Origin: Polytrichum commune | Taxonomy: Eukaryota; Streptophyta; Polytrichopsida; Polytrichales; Polytrichaceae | Assembly: GCA_950295325.1 (NCBI GenBank) | Contig: OX485809.1 | Coordinates: 5,020,001 to 5,084,000, forward strand | Length of the DNA: 64,000 bases | Reading direction: 5' to 3' | Part shown: positions 48,067 to 57,756 of the stretch, one piece after another | Layout of the letters: each line of letters opens with the position of its first letter | Numbering within the stretch: the first letter of the stretch is position 1 | Translations under genes and position numbers: made by a program | The notes under the pieces: model-generated | Told to the model about the DNA's origin: nothing | Databases searched by the model: none | What the model saw: the letters and a program-made list of their open reading frames with translations, nothing else

Positions 48067-48971
48067 AATTGCAGCAAGGGTTGAACGACATGATTTCATG
48101 TAGCCAACTTGTGAAGAGTCAAGTCTCCAAGCCCCATAAAATTCTGCTGTAAAATATTCAATTCCAACCCATAAATAATCTAGCAGCAGAGGGTGGCATG
48201 AAGTCTTTGAATTTCAACACCTTTGTTATGGTACTAAGAAAGAGGTAGGTGTGGACAGAATCTGATTCATTTCCAAAGGCTTTTATTCCTCAAGAGCTAT
48301 GTTCTTCCAACATCTTCCCTCTTATTGTCCACTATGCTTTTGGAGGCTCTCCGCACCTGATTGCATCCTTGCAAATACTAGGGGTTATTTTTTATTGTGA
48401 GGTAGACGTGTGTTATTCTGATACATTTCTCTCTGCATCCGCTTCATGTAGGATTTGAAACAAGCAATTAGTGCAAGATGATTAGCAAATCCAAATTGTG
48501 CCTGGAGCCACATCCCTCATAATTTTTGGAGCTCATAGGGAATATCCTATCCATTATGAAAGAGAAGATTCTATTGCTCATTAAGTGGTCATACAGGTCC
48601 CCCAATCAAGTTGATTCTTGAGCCGAAAATGGTTAGCCCAATTTTTTTTATTGCATGTTGGATTTAGGCATGTCCACCTTAGAGGAGCTTCAATATTTCA
48701 AGGCTCCTTGTCATTGAGATGCGAGGGTACCATTGCTTGGAGGAGCACTTCAAAAAACTTTGAAGCACTTCCAATGAAGTGCTATGGAAAGAGTTTTTCA
48801 AGGGGTGACCTCTTAGAAAAGCATGCTACAGTACCAAGTGAGCGTGACATTGATACATATTTGAAAGCTTTATGGATCTTCTAGGGTGTAGCATAATTGT
48901 TCATTATGAATGCAAATTTTTGAAGTTAGCACATTGGTAACAACTTCAGAAAAGTTTCTTTGTGCATGTAC

Positions 48972-49504
48972 ATTAGCTGCAAGATTTGGGTAATTTGGGT
49001 GAATATTTTAGTGCTTATCTATTGGGAAATTCATTACCTCCCTCTAGAGTCCACCTGTTGGTAGGCAATTCCCCCATAGCTCTTTGGTGTTGCCACCACC
49101 TTAGTGTGAACATGCTCTCATTCATGTTAGCATGTTCAAAGTGTAGACGTTCTTATTTTGGTTTTATTTTAGTTTTTTTTTGTTCATGGAGTTTTCAACA
49201 TTGGCAGGGGGACTCTTTATATTCTGTATGAATTGCATGAGTGAAAAGGGGTATTTTTTGAAGCATTGATGTATAGTTCATATACATAGGGTACAATAAT
49301 TGTTCTCCTATTTTTTTTAAAGAAAAATAATGGTTGAGAGTTATGTGCTTGATAGGGGCCACTCATCATAGGCCATACAAACCCACATAAACAGAATGAG
49401 TATTATGTGGGGAATTGCGTACCAGTAGATGAACTCAAATAATGAATTTCCCAATAGATAAGCACTAAAATATTCACCCAAATTACCCAAATCTTGCAGC
49501 TAAT
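48972..49504. mobile_element. Foldback element with 65-bp perfect inverted arms
   Basis: The left arm 48972-49036 (start ATTAGCTGCAAGATTTGGGT) recurs inverted at 49440-49504 (ends CCCAAATCTTGCAGCTAAT) without mismatch that I can see. A weaker inverted match continues inward (GGTAGGCAATTCCCC against GGTACGCAATTCCCC), so arms total about 110 bp. No coding capacity. Confidence 0.8.
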
Positions 49505-49965
49505 ACATTATACACATAGGATACATGTATACACAAAATATTACATCTTTTCACAATAAATATTTATTGTGAAATGGTTGAATGGGACATGGCCAAATCT
49601 TGAATACATTTATGATATTAATTAATCTATATGTTCTACTAATATGTTGTAGATGACTTAGGAATTTAAGAGGTCATGACATTTAAATCAAGAAACACAA
49701 GTAACAATCACAAAGGAAATTGTATGGTTCTAATTACGATTGATTCTTATATTAGATGATTGTTACACTTATGATTGTGGAGTTAGAATCTACCAAGTCC
49801 ATAGAACCTCATAATAACCATATTGTGGAAGAAGAGTAATTATGGCAAGAATACGTGATCCTCATAGGGAGCGAATGGAACTCTTTATTTGACCTCCTTC
49901 CCTTGAATGAATATTATCTCTCCCTTCACACTGCCTACTAAACTTGTGTATGAATATAGGAGTAA

Positions 49966-50114
49966 GTGTTTCCCAAACACAAGAAACAAATGCCACATCA
50001 TGTGCATCTTCTAACTTATGACATCATGATTGATTGCCACAACTAGGTGCCAATAGGGAATGAGATTTTTTACAAATGGTGTTGTGGCATTTGTTTCTTG
50101 TGTTTGGGAAACAC
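49966..50114. repeat. Hairpin with 32-bp perfect arms
   Basis: 49966-49997 (GTGTTTCCCAAACACAAGAA, ending ATGCCACA) recurs inverted at 50083-50114, with an 85-bp loop. It could be a minimal MITE or a small-RNA hairpin; nothing decides between them. Confidence 0.7.
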
Positions 50115-50347
50115 TTTGACATTTGATGCAACCCATGTCTTTTAGGGATGATCATAAAACGTAATTGGAACTTTGCTTGTACCTTAGCACCATACATTTC
50201 AAAATTAGTACTTTCACGGGTCAAGAAATGGATGGATAGCAAGATGCTCGGGTGGTGACTCTCTCTTTAGAATAGTTGTTTCTAAATTGCTTCTAAGGTA
50301 CATATACCTATAACCAACATTGACTCCAAAACCGGCATTATGTACCC

Positions 50348-50778
50348 TGTCACGTGAGGTGACATCGGGGGCTAAGTCACGTCAATTTAGGAGTAAATGG
50401 ACTCCACTAGGAGTCCATGTGTGTTAGGATGAGTAACGGACTCCATTGGGAGTCCTAGTTAGTTGTTCATCCACTCCATGGATGAACTCCACATAGGATT
50501 GGGGTTGTATGGAGAGGAAGGCCTCTTGACTTGCCATTGTTGTCAAGTCAAGTCTTGTGAGTGTGTTTTGAGAGAGAGAGAGCTTGTTGTTGCTTTCTCA
50601 TGGCTATGGTGTAGTAGATTATGAGTAAAGCCTTTGCATTCTTTCTCCACCACTTGCACTCTTGGATTCTCCCTTCGTGGAGTGAGAGATAGCTTGACTC
50701 TTGTGTGTGAATTTTAGAGTTTCTTAAGCTTTGTAAGGAGACATTTTAGTTTCTTAAGCTTGGAGAGAGAAACCCTCA
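50348..50778 (+). repeat. 5' LTR (431 bp)
   Basis: TGTCACGTGAGGTGACATCG through GAGAGAGAAACCCTCA, TG...CA bounded. By eye it is the same base for base as 59740-60170. It contains a GA run (GAGAGAGAGAGAG), a direct pair of TTAGAGTTTCTTAAGCTT / TTAGTTTCTTAAGCTT, and GGACTCCACTAGGAGTCC, a short palindrome. Confidence 0.95.
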
Positions 50779-51250
50779 TACTTGACAACAATTCGACTCA
50801 AATTTTTCATTTTTGGTTGTATTTTTGAGCTAGAATGGCCCAGTAATGAGAGCAAATGAGTGATACAAGTGTATGAAAGCTTAGTTTGCAATTCCTTGCA
50901 ACCCTCAAGAAGATTTTGAGAAAAATCTTCACATTTTTCTTTTGGTGTCTCTTTGAGTTTTCTTAAATTGTTGATGGTTGAATCTTGAGACCAAATGGAA
51001 TCTCAAGTCACATCTTTCTTGCTTGCAAATTGTGGAAGCAAAGTTTAATTTTTGTTCTTTTAAAACAACCATAACAATAAAATAAAACAACAATAAAATA
51101 AAAATCCGAATTGTTTTTAATTGTTGAGCTCCGGACGGATCCGGAGCTCACCGGACCCTCTTGGAGCTCTTGGAGCTCCGGTTCTGCAAGGGTCGGCGTT
51201 CGCAAACCGGGCCGGGTGGGTCGCAAGCCGGGCCGGGCGGGCGTGCGCAG

Positions 51251-51334
51251 GCCGGGCCCCACGGGCGGGCGGGCGTCGGCCGGGCCCCACGGGCGGGCGG
51301 GCGTCGGCCGGGCCCCACGGGCGGGCGGGCGCCA
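51251..51334 (+). repeat. CpG-dense 28-bp tandem repeat in the element leader
   Basis: Three 28-bp units (51251-51278, 51279-51306, 51307-51334), each GCCGGGCCCCACGGGCGGGC then GGGCGTCG; the last ends GCCA. The block is embedded in a longer GC-rich run (51170-51350) in an otherwise AT-rich leader. Overlapping open frames here are low-complexity and not counted as genes. Confidence 0.9.
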
Positions 51335-51466
51335 GCCAGGCCCTGGCTGCAGGTAAGATACCCTTACTTTTATTTTTTATTTTTTATTTTGTTTAATTAA
51401 AACTTTTATTTTTATTTTTTTCACATTTTTACTTTCACCTTTCAAACTTGGCATCCAATTCTCACA

Positions 51467-51898
51467 AACTTTGAGGTTCAAATTTGGGGGCATACTAGCT
51501 CCGATTGGAGTGAAATTTGAGCCTATCTTGTGTGAAATTTGCCAAGGAATCCAATGGTGTAATTGGATTGTTGATTGGAATTCAAAATCATTGCTGAAAT
51601 TATTAATTTCAACGCTGATTTTTGTTTTTGGGAGCAAATTAACTCCGAACGGAGTGAAATTTGAGCCTATCTTGTGTGAAATTTGCCAAGGAATCCAATG
51701 GTGTAATTGGATTGTTGATTGGAATTCAAAATCATTGCTGAAATGATTAATTTCAACGCTGATTTTTGTTTTTGGGAGCAAATTAGCTCCGAACGGAGTG
51801 AAATTTGAGCCTAATTTGTGTGAAATCTTCCTGGGAGTCCATTGGTGCACTTAGTTTGTTGATTGGAGTCCATAATCACCTTGGAAATGAGCCTTTTC
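51467..51898 (+). repeat. Three 144-bp tandem repeats in the element leader
   Basis: Units start at 51467, 51611 and 51755. Each carries GAGTGAAATTTGAGCCTA, TTGTGTGAAAT, an ATTGG.G..(A/C)TT..TTGTTGATTGGA stretch and AACGCTGATTTTTGTTTTTG at the join. Units 1 and 2 are nearly identical and unit 3 is more diverged. Confidence 0.9.
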
Positions 51899-52066
51899 AA
51901 CGCTGATTTTTCATTTTAATTACCAATCTCAAACCTTTGCACAATTTTGGAATTCTGGGGGCATAAACACTTGGCATTTGGCAAGGGATTGCCATTTAGA
52001 TAGCCCGCAACAGGTGCAGGTTGCCATTACCTTGTAGCTAGTTGCAGGTACTCAAGTGATTATTTT

Positions 52067-55027
52067 ATGGTGCAAACTAGGAGCCGATATTATCGATCTC
52101 CATCACCAGATTACTTGGAGGACGTGCATACCACAAATCTTGAGCCAGAGGTAGATACCAACGAGGCTTTTGAGCCTATTTCGGCGTTGGACACTACTAG
52201 TAGGCTTCGGATTTGGAGTGTCGGCACGTTCGACGAAATGGAGGACGATCGCCACAATTCAGTGCGTGATCGGTTTTCAGGTCGAGCTGGGGGCATTTCC
52301 TTGCCTGATTGGAAACTCCGGTTTCGTACCTGGATTAAGGAGAAACGCCAAAGGTCTTCCAATTTCAATGATTGGTATGCCTTTGAACTTCTGCCTCAAC
52401 ATTTGGAGTATGAGGCACTCCAAACTTATGAACGCTGGACAGAGGGTCATCAGCGACAATTTCGGGAGGTGGAGCAGTATTGGGAGGCTCGGGTTGAGCT
52501 CATTTCAGCCCTTAAGGATGGGGCGGTTGCTACCTTAGCTCCACCCACCTTAAAGGAGGAGGAATTGCCGGCGGAGTCTAAGGACACGGAACTGGCACTT
52601 GGGCCAATGGTGGCTAGCAGTAGCACGGCAACCCTTTCACGGGTGGCACGTGCTACACAGGCAGCATTGACGGCTGTTGGTCCACCACCTCCGTTTAATG
52701 CCCTTACTGAATTTGTCGCACATTTGGAAGTGGAGTATGGTGGGTTTCGGCGAGACCAGATGCAGCGCATCCAGGATTTCCGCCGAGAGAAGGATGATAC
52801 TCCACGGACCATGTATACGCGACTCGCGCGATTTGCTGTGGAGTCGGGAGGTGTTTTTGCTGAGAGTCAGCTTGTTAAAATCTTTTTGTCTAAGATTGAC
52901 AAGCGGCTACTTGAGTTGGCATCACCTCGGATTATCCTCGACTACGAAGGCCGAGCTACGCTTGCACAAGCGTTTGCCGTGGTTGAGAGATGTGATCGGG
53001 CTCTTTGCCAACATGATGCCACGGATATGGTATCTTGGATGACAGAGAGTCCGAAACCAAGAAGAATTGTCATAGCTACTAGTAGTTTAGCTGAGACTCA
53101 ACCCGTCAAGGAGCAAAAGATTTTGCATTGTTGGGGTTGTGAAGAAGCTGGTCATTCGAAAAATGATCCCAATTGTCCTAAGAAGAAGAAAACTCAGCCT
53201 TTGGAAAAATTAAAACAAAAGATGGAACCAGTAAAGGCAGGGGACAATTCTAAGAAGAGACAATTAAAATGTAACCATTGTGGTGGCACTAATCACGATG
53301 TGGATCATTGTTTCCAACTTCATCCTGAGATGCGGCCTGCCAGTTATGTCACTGGAAAGTCTCCAAGGGAGCAGAGTCTTGAGGCTAAGGTGGCAGAGCT
53401 TGAACAAAAGCTCAAATCCTCTGCATCTTTTGCTCAAATTTCTGAGCCGCATGGGGGTGGTGGCACCTCGGGTTCGGACATGTATATGTTTGGAGCAACT
53501 GGAGAGGTGGTGGCGGCGGCTTCTACTCGCTCACAAACATTAGCAGATGCGGTGGCTCCCACGAGTGGTGGTAGCAATGAGGTGCTACATCCTCACCATG
53601 CCGGACCAGCTGATCAAATTGGTCAAGCACGTTTACCTCTTTCATTTGGATTGGTAGACACTACTGTTGTTGGGGCTAAAAACCCTGTACCTTTGAGAGA
53701 TGGGGATTCCATCTCGAAGGATGTTACGCAGGCATTGGCATATAAAATTCTCCATATGCCAATTTTCTCGGGTTCGGAGTTTATGGCTTCGGATTTCAAG
53801 CTTGCTGCAGTTTTTCATTTAGCTGGGAGAATGTTAGAAGGTAAGGCGGATTTGCCATCCCTTCAAGTATCCCAAGCTGTGGTTGACGTACCTGTGGCTG
53901 AGGAGGTGGAGGACTTAGCCAATTTGCGAGCGAGTCTTGCGGATGCGGCGATCATTGCTTTTGGTAAGCAAACTGATATTCCTCCAGCATCAATTTCAGT
54001 TGTGGATACGTCATTTTCGAATTATGCGTCGGGAGCGGCATATCTTGCAGACATTTCTGCAAGGCCTGCTCGCGAACGGCATAATTTGCAACCTGGAGTT
54101 GTACGGCTGGTGAACGACAAATCTTTGTTTGTCATTTCACGCAAGGATATGCCCACTATCCGTGCTACACCACTGAGAGTTATGATGGATTCCGGTGCCC
54201 AACCGGTTATGATTGGCAAAGGACTTGCTGACAGTCTTGGATTGACGCCAGCAAGCTTGGATCCTTGTCCATTCACTATTGTGACTTCAGTAGGGGGCAC
54301 TGAACGTGCAACATGTTACACCAAGGCACCGCTACGTTTGATTTTTCATGTGGGGGCAGGGCCTACTTACACTCATTTGTCAATGAAGTGTGTTGTTACT
54401 AATGCTACCAACTATGATATACTTGTTGGTCAGCAAGCTCTTTACCCACTTGGCTTTTGTTTGGATAATTGGACGGAAGAGGCATGGATTAGACCGGGAT
54501 GGTCCACTGGAGATGGCAGGAAGGTATTTATTCCCGTCACATTTGCAGCCACTGCTATGACTATGGTTGCGGAGGCAATGTTTGGTTGCAGCGGTTCAGT
54601 TGCAGATTTGCCTTGTGCTCCAGTTTTATTGGAGGAAACAATGGACTACACTTGTAATGCGGCAGAACAACAATTTTTACCATCTTTTCAAATTCCTGCT
54701 CGACATTTCAAGGATCCACCTCCACCATGGCGAACTCCTAAGGAGTTATCCGACCATTGTCGACACATTGTAAAAGATTTGGATCTTGGAGAGGCACCTC
54801 CAACTTCACCCTCATTTTCTTTTGCTCAACCCATTCGTTGGCAACCATCACCTGAAGGTATTGTCCTTGTGGAGATCTTTCGAGGCATTGGCACAGGTTT
54901 GGCGGCAGTGTTGGAAGCTGGAATTACAGTTTGGCGATATATTCATGTGGACAATGGGTATGCAACCAACAGAGCCGTCCGACACCACATCCAACAATTG
55001 TTGTTGAGATACCCCGCACAATTGTGA
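52067..55027 (+). CDS. Gag-protease polyprotein running into the methyltransferase domain (986 codons)
   Basis: Longest open frame in the window. It starts MVQTRSRYYRSPSPDY. A capsid-like Gag region lies at about residues 210-300 (FNALTEFVAHLEVEYGGFRR onward). Two zinc knuckles follow: CWGC..GH..C from residue 355 with unusual spacing before the last Cys, and a canonical CNHCGGTNHDVDHC from about residue 402. A short Leu-zipper-like stretch follows. The retropepsin active site is MMDSGAQPVM with DSGA at residues 708-711, then YDILVGQQALYPLG. From about residue 928 the chain enters a methyltransferase fold (VLVEIFRGIGTG, motif I). It ends at a TGA (55025-55027); the same frame continues open beyond it. 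No frameshift separates Gag from protease, as in many plant Gypsy elements with a fused polyprotein. Confidence 0.9.
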   Translation: MVQTRSRYYRSPSPDYLEDVHTTNLEPEVDTNEAFEPISALDTTSRLRIWSVGTFDEMEDDRHNSVRDRFSGRAGGISLPDWKLRFRTWIKEKRQRSSNFNDWYAFELLPQHLEYEALQTYERWTEGHQRQFREVEQYWEARVELISALKDGAVATLAPPTLKEEELPAESKDTELALGPMVASSSTATLSRVARATQAALTAVGPPPPFNALTEFVAHLEVEYGGFRRDQMQRIQDFRREKDDTPRTMYTRLARFAVESGGVFAESQLVKIFLSKIDKRLLELASPRIILDYEGRATLAQAFAVVERCDRALCQHDATDMVSWMTESPKPRRIVIATSSLAETQPVKEQKILHCWGCEEAGHSKNDPNCPKKKKTQPLEKLKQKMEPVKAGDNSKKRQLKCNHCGGTNHDVDHCFQLHPEMRPASYVTGKSPREQSLEAKVAELEQKLKSSASFAQISEPHGGGGTSGSDMYMFGATGEVVAAASTRSQTLADAVAPTSGGSNEVLHPHHAGPADQIGQARLPLSFGLVDTTVVGAKNPVPLRDGDSISKDVTQALAYKILHMPIFSGSEFMASDFKLAAVFHLAGRMLEGKADLPSLQVSQAVVDVPVAEEVEDLANLRASLADAAIIAFGKQTDIPPASISVVDTSFSNYASGAAYLADISARPARERHNLQPGVVRLVNDKSLFVISRKDMPTIRATPLRVMMDSGAQPVMIGKGLADSLGLTPASLDPCPFTIVTSVGGTERATCYTKAPLRLIFHVGAGPTYTHLSMKCVVTNATNYDILVGQQALYPLGFCLDNWTEEAWIRPGWSTGDGRKVFIPVTFAATAMTMVAEAMFGCSGSVADLPCAPVLLEETMDYTCNAAEQQFLPSFQIPARHFKDPPPPWRTPKELSDHCRHIVKDLDLGEAPPTSPSFSFAQPIRWQPSPEGIVLVEIFRGIGTGLAAVLEAGITVWRYIHVDNGYATNRAVRHHIQQLLLRYPAQL

Positions 55028-55822
55028 GCCTCTGCCATTCATGGATGTTGTGGTCAACTTCCTCAAGATGTCACTATGATTAGTGATGAGGATTTGAGAA
55101 GGTTGGGCCACGTGGATTTGATTATTGCAGGATGGCTTTGTCAAGGCCATTCGCGGGCAGGAACTGGCCAGGGATTGGATGATCCTAGATCTAGTTTGTT
55201 TGCGGATTTGATGCGATTGATGCAATGGTGGTTTATCCACCAATCAACTCCGCCAGGGTACATTTTCGAAAATGTACCATTATTGGGTGATACCCGGCAC
55301 AAAGTGGTGAAGGATGGTGAGTACATTAACCAAATTCTGGGTACTCCAACATTTCTGGATGCTGCATCTTTGGGATCCTTTGCTCATCGGCCTCGTTGGT
55401 TTTGGACCAACTTGGTATCACCTCGGGTGCTTTCATCGGCGATTGCCCGCATTCCCCGCCTTATGGATCGCAAGGTGGATGACATTTTAGATGATCATCG
55501 TGTTTCCTTGGCAGTTACCAAGGATGACACCTTGCCATTTGCATTAATTAACAAGGTGGGCATTCCGAGAGATGCACTACCTACTTTTGTGACATATCCA
55601 CAGTCTTTTGCATTTCGATCTCGTGGACCTGACATGGTTTGGGATTCAAAATTCCAAACTTATAAGGAGCCTACGGCAGATGAGCGGGAACGCGCCATGG
55701 GTTTTCTTACAGGTACCACGGCTGCTCACGGGCTTCAGGAAGGTCAGAGACGTTTCCTATTGGGGCAAGCTATGGATCTTAATAGCATTGTGTGGATGAT
55801 TGGAATTTGTCTTGCTGCTTAA
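54860..55822 (+). CDS. Retrotransposon-encoded C5 DNA methyltransferase domain (Dnmt3/DRM-like), interrupted by one TGA
   Basis: Ordered C5-methyltransferase motifs are visible. Motif I is FRGIGTG (from 54878, SAM binding). Motif II is HVDNG with NRAVRHH. Motif IV is DLIIAGWLCQGHSRAG, catalytic Cys codon 55139-55141 (the usual Pro before it is Leu). Motif VI is IFENVPLL (Glu codon 55268). Motif VIII is AHRPRWFWTNL. The C-terminal block is ERERAMGFLTG and RRFLLGQAMDLNSI, the place of motifs IX-X. Motif I followed by GLAAVLEAGI and the AHRxRxFWxNL form resemble Dnmt3/DRM de novo enzymes more than Dnmt1/CMT. The domain lies in the Gag-protease frame, so it was part of the polyprotein; a TGA (55025) between motifs II and IV now cuts it and a TAA (55820) ends it. 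Known activity of the family: transfer of methyl from SAM to cytosine C5. Activity of this copy is unproven. Confidence 0.85.
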
Positions 55823-55828
55823 CAACGT

Positions 55829-56164
55829 ATGGATGACCAATTGCTTACTCTGAGGGTAGAGAACAATGGTCAGGGGGCAATGGAGCCGCAATCCAAGGAT
55901 CACATTGAGGTCAATGACACCGAGGAATTATTTTCTTTAAAACTTCATGTTGCGGAAGAGCTTCGAGCCCAACGTGTTTTTTCGGCTTTGGCCCAAGAGT
56001 TTGGGAAGTTGGAGGCCCATAAAATGTTTCCACTTCTATTTCTTGGTGATACTTCATATGTGGGTAGCTATTTAGCTACACAAACTGATTGTAGTGGAGA
56101 GGATACGCATTTGGATTCAAGTGCAGATGATGGGGACAAAGATGTTGCCCTCTCCACGGACTAG
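55829..56164 (+). CDS. Linker segment between methyltransferase and reverse transcriptase
   Basis: 111 codons in the same frame as the upstream polyprotein, bounded by in-frame TAA (55820) and TAG (56162). Acidic, no recognised domain (MDDQLLTLRVENNGQ, ending DVALSTD). The closing stop reads TAG CAA TCA, which fits the CAR-YYA context of leaky plant stop codons. The frame continues open after it into the RT N-terminal region. Could be a spacer of the original polyprotein. Confidence 0.6.
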   Translation: MDDQLLTLRVENNGQGAMEPQSKDHIEVNDTEELFSLKLHVAEELRAQRVFSALAQEFGKLEAHKMFPLLFLGDTSYVGSYLATQTDCSGEDTHLDSSADDGDKDVALSTD

Positions 56165-56203
56165 CAATCACAGGCTGTACTGGCACCAAGTGGCAATCCT
56201 TCT

Positions 56204-57735
56204 ATGAAGAAGGAAACCACGGAGTTTGACGATTGGCCAATTGAAGTGGGGCCAAAGTTTACTGGTGCCGAAGCACGAAAGGTACGGGCATTTATTCGCT
56301 CTTACCGTAATTGTTTTGCCTTTAGTCTTCATGATCTTGAAGGATATAAAGGTAAACCTGTTTGTATTCAACTCGAGGACGACCACCCTATTTTCAGACG
56401 GCCGTACAGACTTAATGCATCTGAAAGGTTGGGTGTTCAAACTCGATGTCAAGAATTATTGGCAGCGGAATTGATTGAACTCTCCAATGGAGAGTATGCT
56501 TGTGCCACGGTTATGCCGTCAACGAAGGATATCTTTGGCAACTGGACGGAAAACGGATGTGTGGTGATTATCGTCCAGTCAACCGCAAGACCAAGTCGGA
56601 TCGATATCTAATGCCGATGCCGGAGGAGTTGTTTGATGCACTGGGTTTTTCTAGAATCTTCAGCACTCTGGATTTGAGGTCTGGTTATCACCAATTACCT
56701 TTGTTGTTGGGTGATCGGGTGAAGACCGCATTTTGAGGAATTGATAAAGATGGCAAGGATCAACTTTATCATTGGAAATTTCTGCCATTTGGTCTCAAGA
56801 ATGCACCAGCTGAATTTCAGCGGGTGATGGACCAATTATTGGCTGGTTTGCCGTTTGCTAGATGTTACATTGATGATGTTATCATCTTTAGTAATAGTCC
56901 ACATGATTATGTGAGACATTTGCAAGCGGTATTTGAACGACTTCAACGGTGGGGACTCCGTTTACATCATGGAAAATGTAAGTTTTTCCATGATCAATTG
57001 CCCTATTTAGGCCACATGATTGTTCCTGGCGGTCTTGGTGTGCAACAAGTGAAGGTGGATGCTTTGCACAAAATTCCCGCACCTAGTGATGTACCACGGC
57101 TTCGTGCATTTCTAGGATTGGCAAATTATTATAGGAGGTTTGTCAAAAACTTTAGTTTGATTGCCAAACCTCTTACCATTCTCACGGGGAAAGACCAACC
57201 ATGGATTTGGAGTCGGGAACAACAACAGGCATTTGATACATTGAAGCAGAGGCTCGGTTCAGCACAAGTGCTTCGACGTCCGGATGTGTCTAGAGCTTTT
57301 CAATTGCACACGGATTGGAGTGCAGTGGGATTGGGAGCGGTATTGACACAGAAAGATGAAGAGGGAAATGAATATGTGGTGGCTTATGCATCTAGAAGCA
57401 ATAATAGTGCTGAATCTAATTATTCTTCTTATGAAGGCGAGGCCTTGGCGGCCGTTTGGGCCATTGCACATTTTCGACCTTATTTGTATGGGCAAAAGTT
57501 TACTTTGGTGACTGATCATCAACCTTTAAAATGGCTTATGGAATCAGATAAGCTCACCGGAAAACTTGCTAGGTGGGCATTGTTACTTCAGGAATATGAT
57601 TTTGAAGTTGTTCACCGAGCAGGAATTGCCAACTTGGATGCAGAGGGATTGTCTCGCAATCCAAGTCCTTCAGATGAGGATTTAACTGGAGCCAGGTGGC
57701 ATGGAGATTGTGATCGTGAGGCAGTGTCGGGTTAG
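56204..57735 (+). pseudogene. Reverse transcriptase and RNase H (Ty3/Gypsy), broken
   Basis: RT begins in the polyprotein frame (FRRPYRLNASERLG, ATVMPSTKDIFGNW). A 1-nt change in an A-run near 56550 moves RT to the next frame (RMCGDYRPVNRKTKSDRY, FSTLDLRSGYHQLPL). A TGA at 56734-56736 stands where the family has Trp (KTAF then GIDK). From 56824 the frame is open: active site CYIDDVIIFS (56866-56880), YLGHMIVPGGLGV, LRAFLGLANYYRRFVKNFS. RNase H follows with Asp (HTDWSAVGLGAV, 57313), Glu (YEGEALAAVWA) and Asp (VTDHQPLKWLM). The frame ends at TAG 57733, and the same frame resumes at once. RT and RNase H catalytic residues are all present; only the reading frame is damaged. Confidence 0.9.
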
Positions 57736-57756
57736 CATGTTGCCACGTATCTCACA

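Larger units (their letters stand above)
48067..50347. other. Intergenic region between oxidoreductase and retrotransposon
   Basis: No gene is supported. It begins with the oxidoreductase 3' flank and contains a foldback element (48972-49504) and a hairpin (49966-50114). The rest is AT-rich and unassigned. Confidence 0.6.

Noticed and set aside
51111-51400. Three overlapping plus-strand frames rich in Gly, Arg and Pro
   Set aside because: All lie in the CpG-dense 28-bp tandem array; open frames in three phases are a by-product of repeats with few stop codons.
54860-55822. Methyltransferase as bacterial restriction-modification contamination
   Set aside because: It is in the same reading frame as Gag-protease and sits between protease and RT within one pair of LTRs, so it belongs to the element.
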